64,000 nt of DNA from QHXM01 sp032160705 (GCA_032160705.1 JAVHVE010000074.1:1-64000); one strand, 5' to 3'; counted from the first letter of the stretch, positions 49,597-59,608 are shown. Program-made: numbers and translations. The notes: generated by a model from the letters alone, not told the origin.

Positions 49597-51117
49597 TTGA
49601 TCGAAACACCAGAGGCCACCAACATTCCGTCACAAGAAAGCGCGCCGGACGATAAAGCCGCCGCGCACGATAATCAAAGAGCTGGCGTTTTACACACCTC
49701 CATGCTCTCCAAGCGGCTTGCCTCTGCCATCTCCATCACGGGGCTGGGTTCGGCCTTGACCATGGTGGTCAGCGCCTTCGCGAGCATTGCGGTGGCGCGT
49801 AACACCGGGGCTTCCGGCTATGCCGTCTTCTTTGCCGCAAACATGGTGGTTTATGTCAGCGCGGTCTTATGTTCGTTCGGCTTGCCGCTGGCTTTATCAA
49901 AACATATCGCCAGCGAAGATAAACGGGGACACCATGATGACCTGCGCCGCTGCTCGACAATCACACTCTGTCTGCTGCTGCTGATAGCGGTTATCTGTGG
50001 GATTGCGATCAGCGTGAATTTGTGGCGACTGGAGCAATACTTCTATGTCTCTTTGGGGCAGAGCTTTGCCATGGCGTTTCCGCTGGTACTGCTCTGCGCG
50101 ATGCTCTCAGATGGCATCCAGGGAATTTATTCCGGCCTTCTACGCACACGGACAGTGGTGCTTATAACGGCTTCCGGCCCATTGGCGATGATCGGCTATA
50201 TCCTCCTGCGATTGGCCGGAATCCCATTACCCATCTGGGGGGCAGTTGCGACATCTTACATCTGTTCAGGTCTCGTAGCCTGTTTGATGCTCTGGATTGA
50301 TAAGCTGGCGCGTATCCCTGCGTCCATCAACGATCTCAAACCCATCCTGAAAGATGTTGTGCCAGCCGCGACCTTTACTTTTTTTACGATCTTTTCGACG
50401 TGGAGCGACCGTTGGGTTGCCGGTACGAGCTTATCGGCAAACGCGACAGGCTCATACGCGGTTGCCGTCGTTATCATTCATTCGATCCTGCGTGTGCCGA
50501 CAAACATAGCTTACCTGCTGGTGCCTGCCTCGGCGCGCGTGGCTTTGGGAGGCTCTGAGAAGAGCACCAGATTCAATAGAGCCGTGATTAGCTCTTATGG
50601 ATTGTTTGTAGCTCTCGCAACCGTAATCATCATGCTTAATCCTGCGACCGTCGTCCGCTTGTTGTTCGGTTCGGGATTTGTGGCTGCGCCCGTGGCACTG
50701 CTGGCGATGGCACCGAGTTTGCTGACCACGGCAGTAACGATTCCTTTTATCTCAGCGCTGACCGGGTCAACGAGAAATCGTCTTCTCACTTACTTGCTTG
50801 GCTTCACGCTTTTGCCACGGATTTATTTACTTTCGTACTTTACCTGGCGCTGGAGTTTAGCCGGTACGGCACTGGGCAAGGTGTTGGCTGATGGCCTGCT
50901 GGCGCTGTGTTGCATTGTGCTGGCTCGTAAAATAGGTATGGGTTTCCCTATCAGAGCGTTGGTCAAACCGTTCCTGATCGGGGCAGTTGCTTTTGCTGTC
51001 GGACTTGGCGCGCTCATGCTCAATCTCCCCAGACTGATCGCAGTGGCATTAGCGTTCCTGGTTTTTGTTCCTGCCTTATGGAGAACGGTGCATTCAGCGC
51101 GTAGGGCGACCGATTAA
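49597..51117 (+). CDS. Polysaccharide flippase (Wzx/MOP family)
   Basis: This protein of about 500 residues has 12-14 hydrophobic segments and the MOP/MATE-type polysaccharide flippase start (ISITGLGSALTMVVSAFASI, ARNTGASGYAVFFAA). It moves undecaprenyl-linked repeat units across the inner membrane. Start choice is open: TTG 49597 gives a 35-residue polar leader, whereas ATG 49702 starts immediately before the first helix. It lies next to the ligase and WecA-like genes, the other parts of a Wzx/Wzy-type system. It converges on the minus-strand gene with only nine bases between the stops. Confidence 0.82.
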   Translation: MIETPEATNIPSQESAPDDKAAAHDNQRAGVLHTSMLSKRLASAISITGLGSALTMVVSAFASIAVARNTGASGYAVFFAANMVVYVSAVLCSFGLPLALSKHIASEDKRGHHDDLRRCSTITLCLLLLIAVICGIAISVNLWRLEQYFYVSLGQSFAMAFPLVLLCAMLSDGIQGIYSGLLRTRTVVLITASGPLAMIGYILLRLAGIPLPIWGAVATSYICSGLVACLMLWIDKLARIPASINDLKPILKDVVPAATFTFFTIFSTWSDRWVAGTSLSANATGSYAVAVVIIHSILRVPTNIAYLLVPASARVALGGSEKSTRFNRAVISSYGLFVALATVIIMLNPATVVRLLFGSGFVAAPVALLAMAPSLLTTAVTIPFISALTGSTRNRLLTYLLGFTLLPRIYLLSYFTWRWSLAGTALGKVLADGLLALCCIVLARKIGMGFPIRALVKPFLIGAVAFAVGLGALMLNLPRLIAVALAFLVFVPALWRTVHSARRATD

Positions 51118-51126
51118 TAAATGAAG

Positions 51127-52488
51127 CTAATCAATCGCTGAAGTTTTCTTTAAAGATAATTTGGGAAAGATATGCCGCGCGCCCTGCACGCTGAAAATGA
51201 TCGTTAATATCCAGAAGACATATCGCATGCGATAGATCACTGCGATATTAACGATCACCAGACCGAGGGCGGTCAGTCCGGCCCCGACAATAGAGAGCAA
51301 CAGCCATGAGGTTAATTGGCGACGACGATCCCAGAAGCCAAAGGCTGCGAGAATTTCCACCAAATACATGAGCGCTGTCTCCAGGCCGCTCAGCACCCTG
51401 CCTTTTATCCCGACCTGCGCGCCCGCCACAAACCACATATTCGGAAAAGGAGAAAAGAGCCCGATGGCAACCGCGCGTGGCAGATAGCGAACAATGTCCG
51501 CTTTGCTGGTAAAGACCACGTCCGTGTCAATGTTTGATCCGGCGTCCGGGTATTTCTTTATGAAGCGATGGCGGATGCGTGTAATTCGAGCCTGTAAACC
51601 GGCTCCGGGCGCTAAAGGTGGCTCGGTGACTTCAGTGCCGGGCGCGTCGGCTAGAGCGGGATTTGCAGGGCTGCCTGCTTCGATAGGTTGGACTACTTTT
51701 GAGTCTTCATCAATGGAGAAGCTATAGAGCTTAAACTTTTCAGCCACTCGCGGAGCGCCCACCGTGATTATCAGCAGCACAGCGACGCCCAGCAAATTAC
51801 CGACCAGCAAGCGCCTCTCGCGAATCTGTCTGATGACAAGTAGGATTGCTGCGAAGAGAGCAATTGCCAGCACCACTTCCCACATCTGACTTCTCAAGAC
51901 CCAGATCAGGCACACCATTGCAGCCCCTGCCATTCCGAGAGCCAATCCTTGCAGCGGCGGAAAGACTCGCGTCAGCCAGATTGTGCAGACAAATACCAGT
52001 CCGAGCATCAAAACGATGAACAAAGGGTCTCTGAGCAGTTGGGTCGTGTGGAGCAGGAAAGAGGGCCAGAGCGCGACGATGCCGGCGGCAACGAGCCCCA
52101 CCTTGCGGTCGAACACTTCGCGGCCAACGGCGAAGACGAGCAGCAAGATTAGCAGGTAATAGCTAACATTCAGCGCCTCGGCGCTCAGAGTTGTGAAGCC
52201 GAACAGCGGGCGGAAAATAACGAAGCACAGCGAGTAGAGCTTAACGTGCAGAGGACTTTCCGCAGCCAGCCCGGCACCGAGACCGCGCTGAGAGAAGGTT
52301 TCGACTAATCCGACTATCTCTCGACGGTAAGATTCAGAATCTATTGCGAACCCGACGCCAATCCCATTGGTATCGAAAGTGTCCGGGAGTAGTCTGAGCC
52401 GCCCGATGACATTGGTTGCGACAGCTATCGTTAAATGAAGGACAAGTGCTGCGATGAGCAAGCGTTTGAGACTGATTTTCGAGAACAA
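51127..52488 (-). CDS. Multi-pass GT-C-like membrane protein
   Basis: This 453-residue minus-strand protein has about ten to eleven membrane spans. The first outer loop has an acidic motif (FAIDSESYRREI), and LLHTTQLLRDPLFIVLML follows, resembling the GT-C plan of the plus-strand gene at 35576. A large extracytoplasmic loop (about residues 240-330) is polar. A role as a polyprenyl-sugar-using glycosyltransferase is the best reading, but membrane polymerase is possible. The start is a TTG (complement of 52486-52488). It is the only minus-strand gene in the locus and forms the right border. Confidence 0.65.
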   Translation of the reverse strand: MFSKISLKRLLIAALVLHLTIAVATNVIGRLRLLPDTFDTNGIGVGFAIDSESYRREIVGLVETFSQRGLGAGLAAESPLHVKLYSLCFVIFRPLFGFTTLSAEALNVSYYLLILLLVFAVGREVFDRKVGLVAAGIVALWPSFLLHTTQLLRDPLFIVLMLGLVFVCTIWLTRVFPPLQGLALGMAGAAMVCLIWVLRSQMWEVVLAIALFAAILLVIRQIRERRLLVGNLLGVAVLLIITVGAPRVAEKFKLYSFSIDEDSKVVQPIEAGSPANPALADAPGTEVTEPPLAPGAGLQARITRIRHRFIKKYPDAGSNIDTDVVFTSKADIVRYLPRAVAIGLFSPFPNMWFVAGAQVGIKGRVLSGLETALMYLVEILAAFGFWDRRRQLTSWLLLSIVGAGLTALGLVIVNIAVIYRMRYVFWILTIIFSVQGARHIFPKLSLKKTSAID

Positions 52489-52842
52489 CCCGGTTTTCCC
52501 TGGCGTGGAGATGGCCTTTCTCCTTCATGATCTTTGATTGGAGATAAACGAGCGCGAGCAATATATTACAAGTCAGACATCTTTGCATCAGTGGCCTGGC
52601 GGAAATGGCTAGCAATCTGATGATCCCGTTTCAAATGGGCAGAATGATACTTGCAGGGTGAAGAATAACGGCATTTATAATAACCTTATGACTGAAAGCT
52701 CTAGTTCGTAAAAAACCTTTGTCGGCTGGCAGGGTCATTTGCGGTTGAGTGAAAGGGCGCAACGGGAAAGTCTAAAGATAGCGCCTGTCTGCAAAATAGA
52801 GGATACTGCGAGAGCAACCGCTTACCCGCCTCTGGAATAAAG
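52489..52842. other. Divergent intergenic region at the locus border
   Basis: A 354-base spacer without a credible gene separates the minus-strand membrane protein from the plus-strand thioesterase. It must carry promoters for both. A TATAAT box facing right is seen at 52676-52681 (listed separately). No strong terminator, repeat or RNA gene was recognised. Confidence 0.55.
52651..52681 (+). promoter_or_regulatory. Candidate promoter for the thioesterase gene
   Basis: A perfect TATAAT (52676-52681) is preceded by TTGCAG (52651-52656) at a spacing of 19 bases, longer than ideal. It would give a leader of roughly 155 bases before the thioesterase start. Confidence 0.35.
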
Positions 52843-53268
52843 ATGACTCTACTTGAAATGATGCGCAGCAGCGCGGATCAAACCGTTCTCAAGACGCTTG
52901 AGATTAAAGTTGAATCGGCAGAGCGTGAAAGGGTCGTGCTCTCGATGCCTGTCAACGAGCGCGTGCATCAATATACGGGCTTGCTGCACGGAGGCGTGTC
53001 GGTCGTGCTGGCTGAAACAGCCGCGGCAATCGGCGCGGCTCTCAACACAGACCTTGAACGATTCACGCCCGTTGGGATAGAGATCAATGCCAATCATGTG
53101 CGCTCCGTCAGTAGCGGTCGTGTGACGGCAGAGGCCGTGCCCGTTTACAAGGGCAGGCAGATCACCGTCTGGGCAATCGAGATACGCGATGACCGCAATC
53201 GTTTGATTTCTGTTTCGCGCTGCACGCTGGCCTTGAAGCCGGGCAGCGCACTATCATCCAAAGAGTAA
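52843..53268 (+). CDS. PaaI-type hotdog thioesterase
   Basis: This 141-residue cytoplasmic protein has the single hotdog-fold layout of PaaI/MenI acyl-CoA thioesterases. YTGLLHGGVSVVLAETAAA contains the HGG segment and the acidic catalytic residue, followed by PVGIEINANHVRS and VWAIEIRDDRNRLISVSRCTLAL. It probably hydrolyses an acyl- or aryl-CoA. The next plus-strand gene, 95 bases on, is an acyl-CoA synthetase, which suggests linked acyl-CoA metabolism. Neither gene has an evident tie to the polysaccharide locus. Confidence 0.87.
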   Translation: MTLLEMMRSSADQTVLKTLEIKVESAERERVVLSMPVNERVHQYTGLLHGGVSVVLAETAAAIGAALNTDLERFTPVGIEINANHVRSVSSGRVTAEAVPVYKGRQITVWAIEIRDDRNRLISVSRCTLALKPGSALSSKE

Positions 53269-53363
53269 AGGGCAAACTTTCCCTGCTTCATTATCCGTAG
53301 CCTTTCAGTGAAAATTTAAAAGGAGAAGCCGACGCCTGTTCTCAGTATGTAAGCGCGCTCGCG

Positions 53364-55187
53364 ATGACCGACTCAACCAGCGAACTACCAGGCACTCTGA
53401 ACACGCTTCCGAAGCTGTGTCTCACCGCAAGCAAAAGACACGCGAAGCAGGACGCCCTCAATCACAAACGCGCGGGCCAGTGGATTCACATCTCCGCCGA
53501 AGAGTTTAGTGAGCGCGTGCGTCACATCGCGCTCGGACTTGCGGACTTAGGCGTCCAAGCCGGAGACCGCGTCGCGCTGCTTTCCGAAAACCGTCCCGAA
53601 TGGTCAATCGTTGACCTGGCCATCTTGAGCCTCGGCGCAATCAATGTTCCGATCTACACCACGCAGGCCGTCGAGCAGGTGCGTTACATTCTTGAGGATT
53701 CCGGCGCGCGTCTGATCTTCGTTTCCGGGCGCAAGGTCTTCAAACACGCGGAGGCCGGAATCAGGAACACGGCCACGCTCGAAGGTCTGGTCTTCTTCGA
53801 CATGGATGCAGTGGAAGGAATCGAGAACGCGATCACACTGGAAGACCTCGAAGGAAGGGGACGCGAACGAGAGCGCGAAGACGCAGACGCCTATGATGCT
53901 CTGACGAATCTTGTGCGCGGCGATGACGTTGCGACGATCATCTACACTTCGGGCACAACGGGCGAGCCGAAAGGCGTCATGCTGACGCACGACAATTTTC
54001 TGTCCAACATTCTTTCGATTTCGAGTGCGCTGCCCATCACGCACGAGGATGTTGCGCTCTCGGTGCTCCCGCTCTCGCACATCTTCGAGCGCACGGTTTT
54101 TTATGTCTTTTGCTGCACCGGCGTCTCCGTTTACTACGCCGCTTCGTTCGATCAGGTCGGCGAGCACCTCGGCGAAGTTCGCCCGACGATTATGACAGCC
54201 GTGCCACGCCTGTTTGAAAAAGTCTACCAGCGCATCGTCAAGAAAGGGATGTCAGCCGGAGGCTGGAAGACGAAGCTATTTGCCTGGGCGCTCGAAGTCG
54301 GCCAGCGTCACGCTGAACTCAAGGATAAGCGCGAAAGTGTGCCGCCGCTGCTTGAAATCAAACACGATATTGCGAATAGCCTGGTCTTCTCGAAATGGCG
54401 CGCGGGCGTCGGAGGCCGCCTGCGGTACTTCGTTTCGGGCGGCGCGCCTTTGTCGCCAACGCTCTCCTACGCTTTCTGGGCCGCAGACATTCCTATCCTT
54501 CAGGGCTTCGGGATGACTGAAACCTGCATCGTCTCGGCGAATCGCCCGGACAATAACAAGATCGGCTCAGTCGGACTGGTCTTTCCCGGAATCGAGGTGA
54601 AGATAGCCAGCGATGGAGAGATTCTCGTGCGCGGGCCAAACGTGATGCGCGGTTATTACAATCACCCGGAAGCAACCGAGGCCGTGATGCAAAACGGTTG
54701 GTTTCAGACGGGCGACGTGGGGCGGATGGACGAAGAGGGACATCTCTTCATCACGGATCGCAAGAAAGATTTGTTCAAGCTCTCAAACGGCAAGTATGTC
54801 GCGCCACAACTCGTCGAGAGCATCATCAAGCAGTCGGAGCTTGTCAATCAGGTGGTCGTCATCGGCGCGGGTCGCAAACAGCCCGCCGCCCTGATCGTCC
54901 CCGACTGGGAAGCACTGGCCGCCGCCATGTCAGCCGCCGGGGAATCCAAACCTCCGACCCGCGCCGAATGGAGTCGCAACGCGGCAGCCATCAAACTCGT
55001 GCAGCGCGAGGTCGCCCAACTCACCAAAACTCTGGCGGATTACGAGCGCGTCCGCCGCATCGCGCTGCTCTCGGAAGAGTTCACCATTGATGGCGGAGAA
55101 ATGACGCCCACGCTCAAAATCAAACGCCGCGTCGTGGATGAAAAGTACGGCCAGCTAATCGAAGAGCTTTACGGTAGCGGGGAGTGA
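53364..55187 (+). CDS. Long-chain fatty-acid-CoA ligase (AMP-forming)
   Basis: This 607-residue ANL-superfamily enzyme activates fatty acids as acyl-AMP and then acyl-CoA. Motifs are IIYTSGTTGEPKGVMLTHDN (P-loop), LPLSHIFERT, QGFGMTET, GWFQTGDVGRMDEEG and FITDRKKDLFKLSNGKYV (hinge region), and a late lysine in TPTLKIKRRVV. Length and the LSNGKYVAP motif match FadD15/FAA-type long-chain synthetases. The protein is probably associated with the inner membrane face. It follows the thioesterase and precedes an unrelated peptidase after 199 bases. Confidence 0.9.
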   Translation: MTDSTSELPGTLNTLPKLCLTASKRHAKQDALNHKRAGQWIHISAEEFSERVRHIALGLADLGVQAGDRVALLSENRPEWSIVDLAILSLGAINVPIYTTQAVEQVRYILEDSGARLIFVSGRKVFKHAEAGIRNTATLEGLVFFDMDAVEGIENAITLEDLEGRGREREREDADAYDALTNLVRGDDVATIIYTSGTTGEPKGVMLTHDNFLSNILSISSALPITHEDVALSVLPLSHIFERTVFYVFCCTGVSVYYAASFDQVGEHLGEVRPTIMTAVPRLFEKVYQRIVKKGMSAGGWKTKLFAWALEVGQRHAELKDKRESVPPLLEIKHDIANSLVFSKWRAGVGGRLRYFVSGGAPLSPTLSYAFWAADIPILQGFGMTETCIVSANRPDNNKIGSVGLVFPGIEVKIASDGEILVRGPNVMRGYYNHPEATEAVMQNGWFQTGDVGRMDEEGHLFITDRKKDLFKLSNGKYVAPQLVESIIKQSELVNQVVVIGAGRKQPAALIVPDWEALAAAMSAAGESKPPTRAEWSRNAAAIKLVQREVAQLTKTLADYERVRRIALLSEEFTIDGGEMTPTLKIKRRVVDEKYGQLIEELYGSGE

Positions 55188-55386
55188 TGTAGTAAAGAGG
55201 AGCGTGTTAGTGTTGGCTGCCGTCGGCTCTTTCATCACGCCTTCTCGCTGAAAGCCGGATAATTCCTTCTTCCCTTTCCCTTAATTTCAGACCAAGCATT
55301 CAAGAGCGAATGGAAGAAATCAGCGCCGCTCTCCGTCTAATCATCAAGTCGCTCTCATTAATCAATCTTTCAGGGAGACAAAACAG

Positions 55387-57036
55387 ATGGAAGTTCTCTG
55401 CGGGCAACTTTGGAATAAACTGAAGGCGTGTGCCCTGTTGTTCGCGCTCGGTCTAACAATCACAGGCATGAACCTTCCGGTTAATGCTCAACTCCCACAA
55501 GAGAAGGTCAATCTTGAGGTGATTAACAGAATCAAGGAGGAAGAATCAAATCGCTCGCAGGTGATGGAGATGGTCTCTTACCTGACTGATGTGGTGGGCC
55601 CCAGGCTGACCGGCTCTCCTAATCTGAAGAAGGCTCAAGGATATGTTAAAGGCAGACTTCAAGAATGGGGATTACTGAATGTTCACATGGAAGCCTGGGG
55701 GCCTTTCGGTCGTGGCTGGTCAGTTGAGGGCTTCACGGCCAATATGATTACTCCAACTTTCAGTTCTCTCATCGCCTACCCGAAGGCCTGGAGTCCCGGC
55801 ACGCCCGGCACAGTGCGCGGTGAAGTCGTTTTTCTGGATGCGGCGACGGAGGCCGACCTCATCAAATACAAAGGCAAGCTCAAAGGGAAGATCGTCCTCA
55901 TCTCCCCTGCGCGGGCGGTCGAGCCAAACTTCACACCGCTGGCATTGCGCACGACGGACGAAGAGTTGCTGAAGCTTGCCAACGCCAGGCCACCGACAGG
56001 CCAGCCGGAGAGATTTCAGTTGAGCCCGGAGCGCAGAGCAAGGGTCGAATTGAATTATAAGAAATGGCAGTTGCTCTATGAGGAAGACGCCGCTGTCGTC
56101 GTGGAGCCTGGCAGCGGCGATGGTGGAATAGTTTACGTCACGCGTGCCTCGATTCCCACGCCGTTTGAGATGCCTGCTGAACAGCGACCGCAGCCGTGGG
56201 AGCTAAGCAAGCCGAAAGTAATCCCGCAGGTCGTCGTCGCCGCCGAGCAATACAACCGCATGATTCGTCTCGTGGCCAGAAATGTTCCCGTTCAAATGGA
56301 AGTGAATATCAACGCACGGTTCTATGATGAAGACCCGATGAGCTACAACGTCATTGGAGAAATTCCCGGCACAGACCTGAAGGACGAGGTCGTGATGGTC
56401 GGCGGGTGTCTGGATTCCTGGCACACGGGCACTGGCGCAACAGACAACGCGGCGGGTGCGGCGGTTGCTATGGAAGTCATCAGACTTTTCAAGAAGCTCA
56501 ACTTAAAACCCCGGCGCACGATTCGCATTGGTTTGTGGAGCGCGGAAGAGCAAGGCTCTTTAGGCTCGCGCGCTTACGTGGCGGCTCATTTCGGCAAGCC
56601 AGTGGGTGAAGCAAACAACCCAGCGGCGCGCACACGCTTAGAGCTGACACCTGAACATTTGAAGTTTTCCGGCTACTTCAATCTTGACTATGGCACGGGC
56701 AAAATCAGGGGCGTCTACCTACAGGGGAACGAAGCCGTCCGCCCGGTCTTTCGCGCCTGGCTTGCGCCATTCAAGGAGATGGGCGCTGACACTTTAACCA
56801 TTGAGGGTATCGGCGCAACCGATCACAACTCGTTCGATGCGGTTGGTCTGCCGGGTTTTCAATTCATCAGGGACTTCATGGAAAACAACACTCGCACGGC
56901 GCATACCAACATGGACTTGTACGAGCACGTTCTCGAAGACGATTTGAAGCAATCGGCGGTCGTCGCGGCAGCTTTTATTTATCAGGCCGCAATGCGCGAT
57001 GAAAAGCTCCCGCGAAAATCACTTCCCTCCCAGTGA
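55387..57036 (+). CDS. Secreted M28-family metallopeptidase
   Basis: This 549-residue protein has a signal peptide (LKACALLFALGLTI, cleavage near VNA-Q) and an M28 zinc peptidase fold. CLDSWHTGTGATDNAAGAA holds the first zinc ligands (H and D), LWSAEEQGSLGSRAY the catalytic glutamate pair, FNLDYGTG the next acidic ligand and TAHTNMDLYE the last histidine. A PA-like insert is present before the catalytic part (about residues 130-250). It resembles carboxypeptidase Q-like proteins that release amino acids in the periplasm. AGGGAG precedes the ATG. Not linked to its neighbours by overlap. Confidence 0.88.
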   Translation: MEVLCGQLWNKLKACALLFALGLTITGMNLPVNAQLPQEKVNLEVINRIKEEESNRSQVMEMVSYLTDVVGPRLTGSPNLKKAQGYVKGRLQEWGLLNVHMEAWGPFGRGWSVEGFTANMITPTFSSLIAYPKAWSPGTPGTVRGEVVFLDAATEADLIKYKGKLKGKIVLISPARAVEPNFTPLALRTTDEELLKLANARPPTGQPERFQLSPERRARVELNYKKWQLLYEEDAAVVVEPGSGDGGIVYVTRASIPTPFEMPAEQRPQPWELSKPKVIPQVVVAAEQYNRMIRLVARNVPVQMEVNINARFYDEDPMSYNVIGEIPGTDLKDEVVMVGGCLDSWHTGTGATDNAAGAAVAMEVIRLFKKLNLKPRRTIRIGLWSAEEQGSLGSRAYVAAHFGKPVGEANNPAARTRLELTPEHLKFSGYFNLDYGTGKIRGVYLQGNEAVRPVFRAWLAPFKEMGADTLTIEGIGATDHNSFDAVGLPGFQFIRDFMENNTRTAHTNMDLYEHVLEDDLKQSAVVAAAFIYQAAMRDEKLPRKSLPSQ

Positions 57037-57242
57037 TGCGGAATTTATCTCCGGTTTATCTCTCATCTTGTACAAGTCTATGGACAAAGGAGTAGCGCAT
57101 CTTCACCTGTGGTTGGCGCATCCGATTTGTATATTTACGCGGCTGATTGATTACTTGACTGAAGGGTGTGGGAAGCGCTGCCTTCCCCGCTCCGGCCTGT
57201 CCTTTCGCGTGCCACAATGGTTGAGGTATCGTAACGTCTGCA

Positions 57243-57950
57243 ATGCGTTTGTTACTGGTCGAAGACGAAGCACGCATGGCACGCTTTATCGCGCGCGGTT
57301 TGCGTGAGCAGGCTTATGCGGTTGATCTCGCGACCGGCGGCGAAGACGCGCTCTACCAAGCCGCCATCAATACTTACGACGCGATAATTCTGGACGTGAT
57401 GATTCCGCAGAAGGACGGCCTGGCAGTCTGCCGCGAGCTGCGCGCCGCAGGCCAGCGTGTGCCGATTCTGATGCTCACGGCGCGCGACACGGTCGAGGAC
57501 AGGATTAACGGATTGGATACGGGAGCGGACGATTATCTTACCAAGCCATTCGAGTTCGGTGAGCTGTTAGCGCGCCTTCGTGCACTCCTGCGGCGCGGGC
57601 AGGAGTTGCGCCCGACCGTCATCACAGTCGCCGACCTGACGATAGACACGCGCGGGCAGCAGGCACGCCGCGCCGGTCAACTGCTCAACCTGACGACGAA
57701 AGAGTATGCGCTGCTCGAATACCTGGCGCACAACACAGGGCGTGTGGCGGGACGCGAAGAGATTGCCGAGCACGTCTGGGACGAAACCTTTGACCCGTTC
57801 TCCAACCTGATCGAAGTCTACATCAACCGCCTGCGCCGGAAAGTTGACGAGCCGTTCGCCACACCGCTCATCCACACGCGGCGAGGCGCTGGCTACGTGC
57901 TGCGCGTTGCGGCGGGCGAAGAAGAAGCAGCCGGGGGTGAAGATGTTTGA
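57243..57950 (+). CDS. OmpR/PhoB-family response regulator
   Basis: This 235-residue DNA-binding regulator has a receiver domain (1-115) with acidic pocket VEDE, phosphoacceptor D51 (ILDVMIP), T79 and K101 (DYLTKPF). A winged-helix domain follows (about 125-225) with LTTKEYALLEYLAHNTGRV and IEVYINRLRRKVD. It is partnered with the overlapping histidine kinase gene. Close relatives (CusR/CopR-type) control metal or envelope-stress efflux. The TolC/RND genes 2.5 kb downstream would be a natural target, but no binding site was identified. Confidence 0.92.
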   Translation: MRLLLVEDEARMARFIARGLREQAYAVDLATGGEDALYQAAINTYDAIILDVMIPQKDGLAVCRELRAAGQRVPILMLTARDTVEDRINGLDTGADDYLTKPFEFGELLARLRALLRRGQELRPTVITVADLTIDTRGQQARRAGQLLNLTTKEYALLEYLAHNTGRVAGREEIAEHVWDETFDPFSNLIEVYINRLRRKVDEPFATPLIHTRRGAGYVLRVAAGEEEAAGGEDV

Positions 57951-59505
57951 TTCTGTGCGCGCGCGCCTGACGCTATGGTACACGGGTGTGCTGGCGCTCG
58001 TGCTGATCGCCTTTGCCCTCACCGCCTACTTCTTTCTCTCACGCACACTCAATCGCCGGACAGACGAAGCCCTCGCCGAGATGTCGCGCGCCTTCACAGA
58101 GACTTTCCTCGCGGAACAACAGGAGATGCAGGCGGGCGCAAACGCCGCGCCGCGTGATGCTCAAGGCCAAATCCAGCCTTTCAATCCAGACGCGGCGGTG
58201 ATCGAGGCGGCGAGCGAGTATCGCCTCAGAGATTCCCAGTTCGTCATTTATGACGAGTCGCGACGAATAGTTGCCGCGTCCTCCGGTTTCAGTATCGAGC
58301 GCAAGGAAACAAGTACGCCTGTCTGGACGCTTCCTCCCATTTCGTCTGGCCTAACCAAACTGCTCGACTCGCTCAAGGGCAAGCCGGACGATGTGCCCGT
58401 TTACGCTACACTTTCCGACGGTGATAACGAACTGCGTGCGCTGGCGCAAACTGTGCGAACCCCCGACCGCTCTTACACACTCGTCTTGATGCGCCCGCTT
58501 GACGAGCAGGAAGACATCATCGAAGGGGCGGGCGGCGCGCTCCTCGTCGGCGTGCCGCTCGCGCTCGCGCTCGCTTCCGCTGGCGGTTATTTCCTCGCGC
58601 GCAAGAGCCTTGCGCCGGTCGTCGCGATGAGCGAGACAGCGGCGCGCATCGGCGCGGCCAATTTGCACGAGCGACTGCCCATCGTTAACGAGCGCGACGA
58701 GTTGGGCAGGCTGGCGCGCGTCTTCAACAAACTGCTCGCGCGCCTCGACGAATCTTTCGAGCAGCAGCGGCGCTTCATGGCCGACGCCTCGCACGAGTTG
58801 CGCACGCCCGTCGCCATCGTGCGTGGCGAAGCCGAGGTCGCTCTCTCATGCCGTGAACGGGAAGCCGCAGATTACCGCGAATCTCTCGCCATCGTTCACG
58901 ACGAAGGACGGCGTTTGACCCACATCGTCGAAGATTTATTCACGCTCGCGCGTGCAGACGCGGGACAGAATCCGCTCAAGGTCGCAGATTTTTATCTGGA
59001 CGAAACGGTCGCCGAATGCGTCCGCGCGGTGCGCACTCTGGCCGCCGGTCGGAATGTTACGCTCGACTCGGACGCGCCGCACGAGATGCCCTTTCGCGGC
59101 GACGAAGAGTTCATCCGTCGCATGCTCTTGAACCTCCTGGACAATGCCCTCAAGCACACGCCTGCGGGCGGGCATGTCACAGTCCAGTGCGAGGTGCGTG
59201 ACAAAGAGTATGTCCTGACGGTCAGCGACACGGGCGCGGGCATCCCCGCAGAGGAGCAATCACAAATCTTCGAGCGTTTCTACCGTGTGGATAAAGCACG
59301 CTCACGCGCTGAAAGCCCGGATGGCCACGCCGCCACGACGAGCGGCGCTGGCCTCGGTCTCTCAATCGCGCGCCTCGTAGCCTTTGCGCATCATGGGAGT
59401 CTCGAACTCCTCCGCTCCGACGAGCGCGGCAGCGTCTTCGTCGCCACTCTCCCGGCTCCAAAGACAGATGGCGAATCATCTTTCTCCAGCCTGAGTTCGA
59501 GATAA
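57943..59505 (+). CDS. Membrane sensor histidine kinase
   Basis: This 520-residue partner of the preceding regulator overlaps it by eight bases. TM1 is at about 11-33 and TM2 at about 198-219, flanking a periplasmic sensor of about 165 residues. A HAMP domain follows, then a HisKA region with phosphoacceptor H284 (DASHELRTPVAIV). The ATPase domain shows LLNLLDNALKHTPAGG (N box), VSDTGAGIP (G1) and GAGLGLSIARL (G2). GGGGTGA precedes ATG 57943. The sensor shows no recognised family, so the signal is unknown. Confidence 0.92.
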   Translation: MFDSVRARLTLWYTGVLALVLIAFALTAYFFLSRTLNRRTDEALAEMSRAFTETFLAEQQEMQAGANAAPRDAQGQIQPFNPDAAVIEAASEYRLRDSQFVIYDESRRIVAASSGFSIERKETSTPVWTLPPISSGLTKLLDSLKGKPDDVPVYATLSDGDNELRALAQTVRTPDRSYTLVLMRPLDEQEDIIEGAGGALLVGVPLALALASAGGYFLARKSLAPVVAMSETAARIGAANLHERLPIVNERDELGRLARVFNKLLARLDESFEQQRRFMADASHELRTPVAIVRGEAEVALSCREREAADYRESLAIVHDEGRRLTHIVEDLFTLARADAGQNPLKVADFYLDETVAECVRAVRTLAAGRNVTLDSDAPHEMPFRGDEEFIRRMLLNLLDNALKHTPAGGHVTVQCEVRDKEYVLTVSDTGAGIPAEEQSQIFERFYRVDKARSRAESPDGHAATTSGAGLGLSIARLVAFAHHGSLELLRSDERGSVFVATLPAPKTDGESSFSSLSSR

Positions 59506-59534
59506 ACTATTGGAACGCAGGAACTGATAAATTA

Positions 59535-59608
59535 TCCACGAAACCACACGAAACAGCACGAAAGGTATGGTCTTTATCGTTTTGTGCTGTTTCGTGTGGT
59601 TTCGTGGA
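59535..59608. repeat. Long intergenic palindrome (29-bp stem)
   Basis: Arms 59535-59563 and 59580-59608 pair over 29 bases with a single G-T pair and a 16-base loop. Inside each arm short CACGAAA-type units recur. It lies just after the histidine kinase and may act as a terminator, but its length and its relative at 61834-61907 indicate a dispersed repeat family. Confidence 0.85.
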
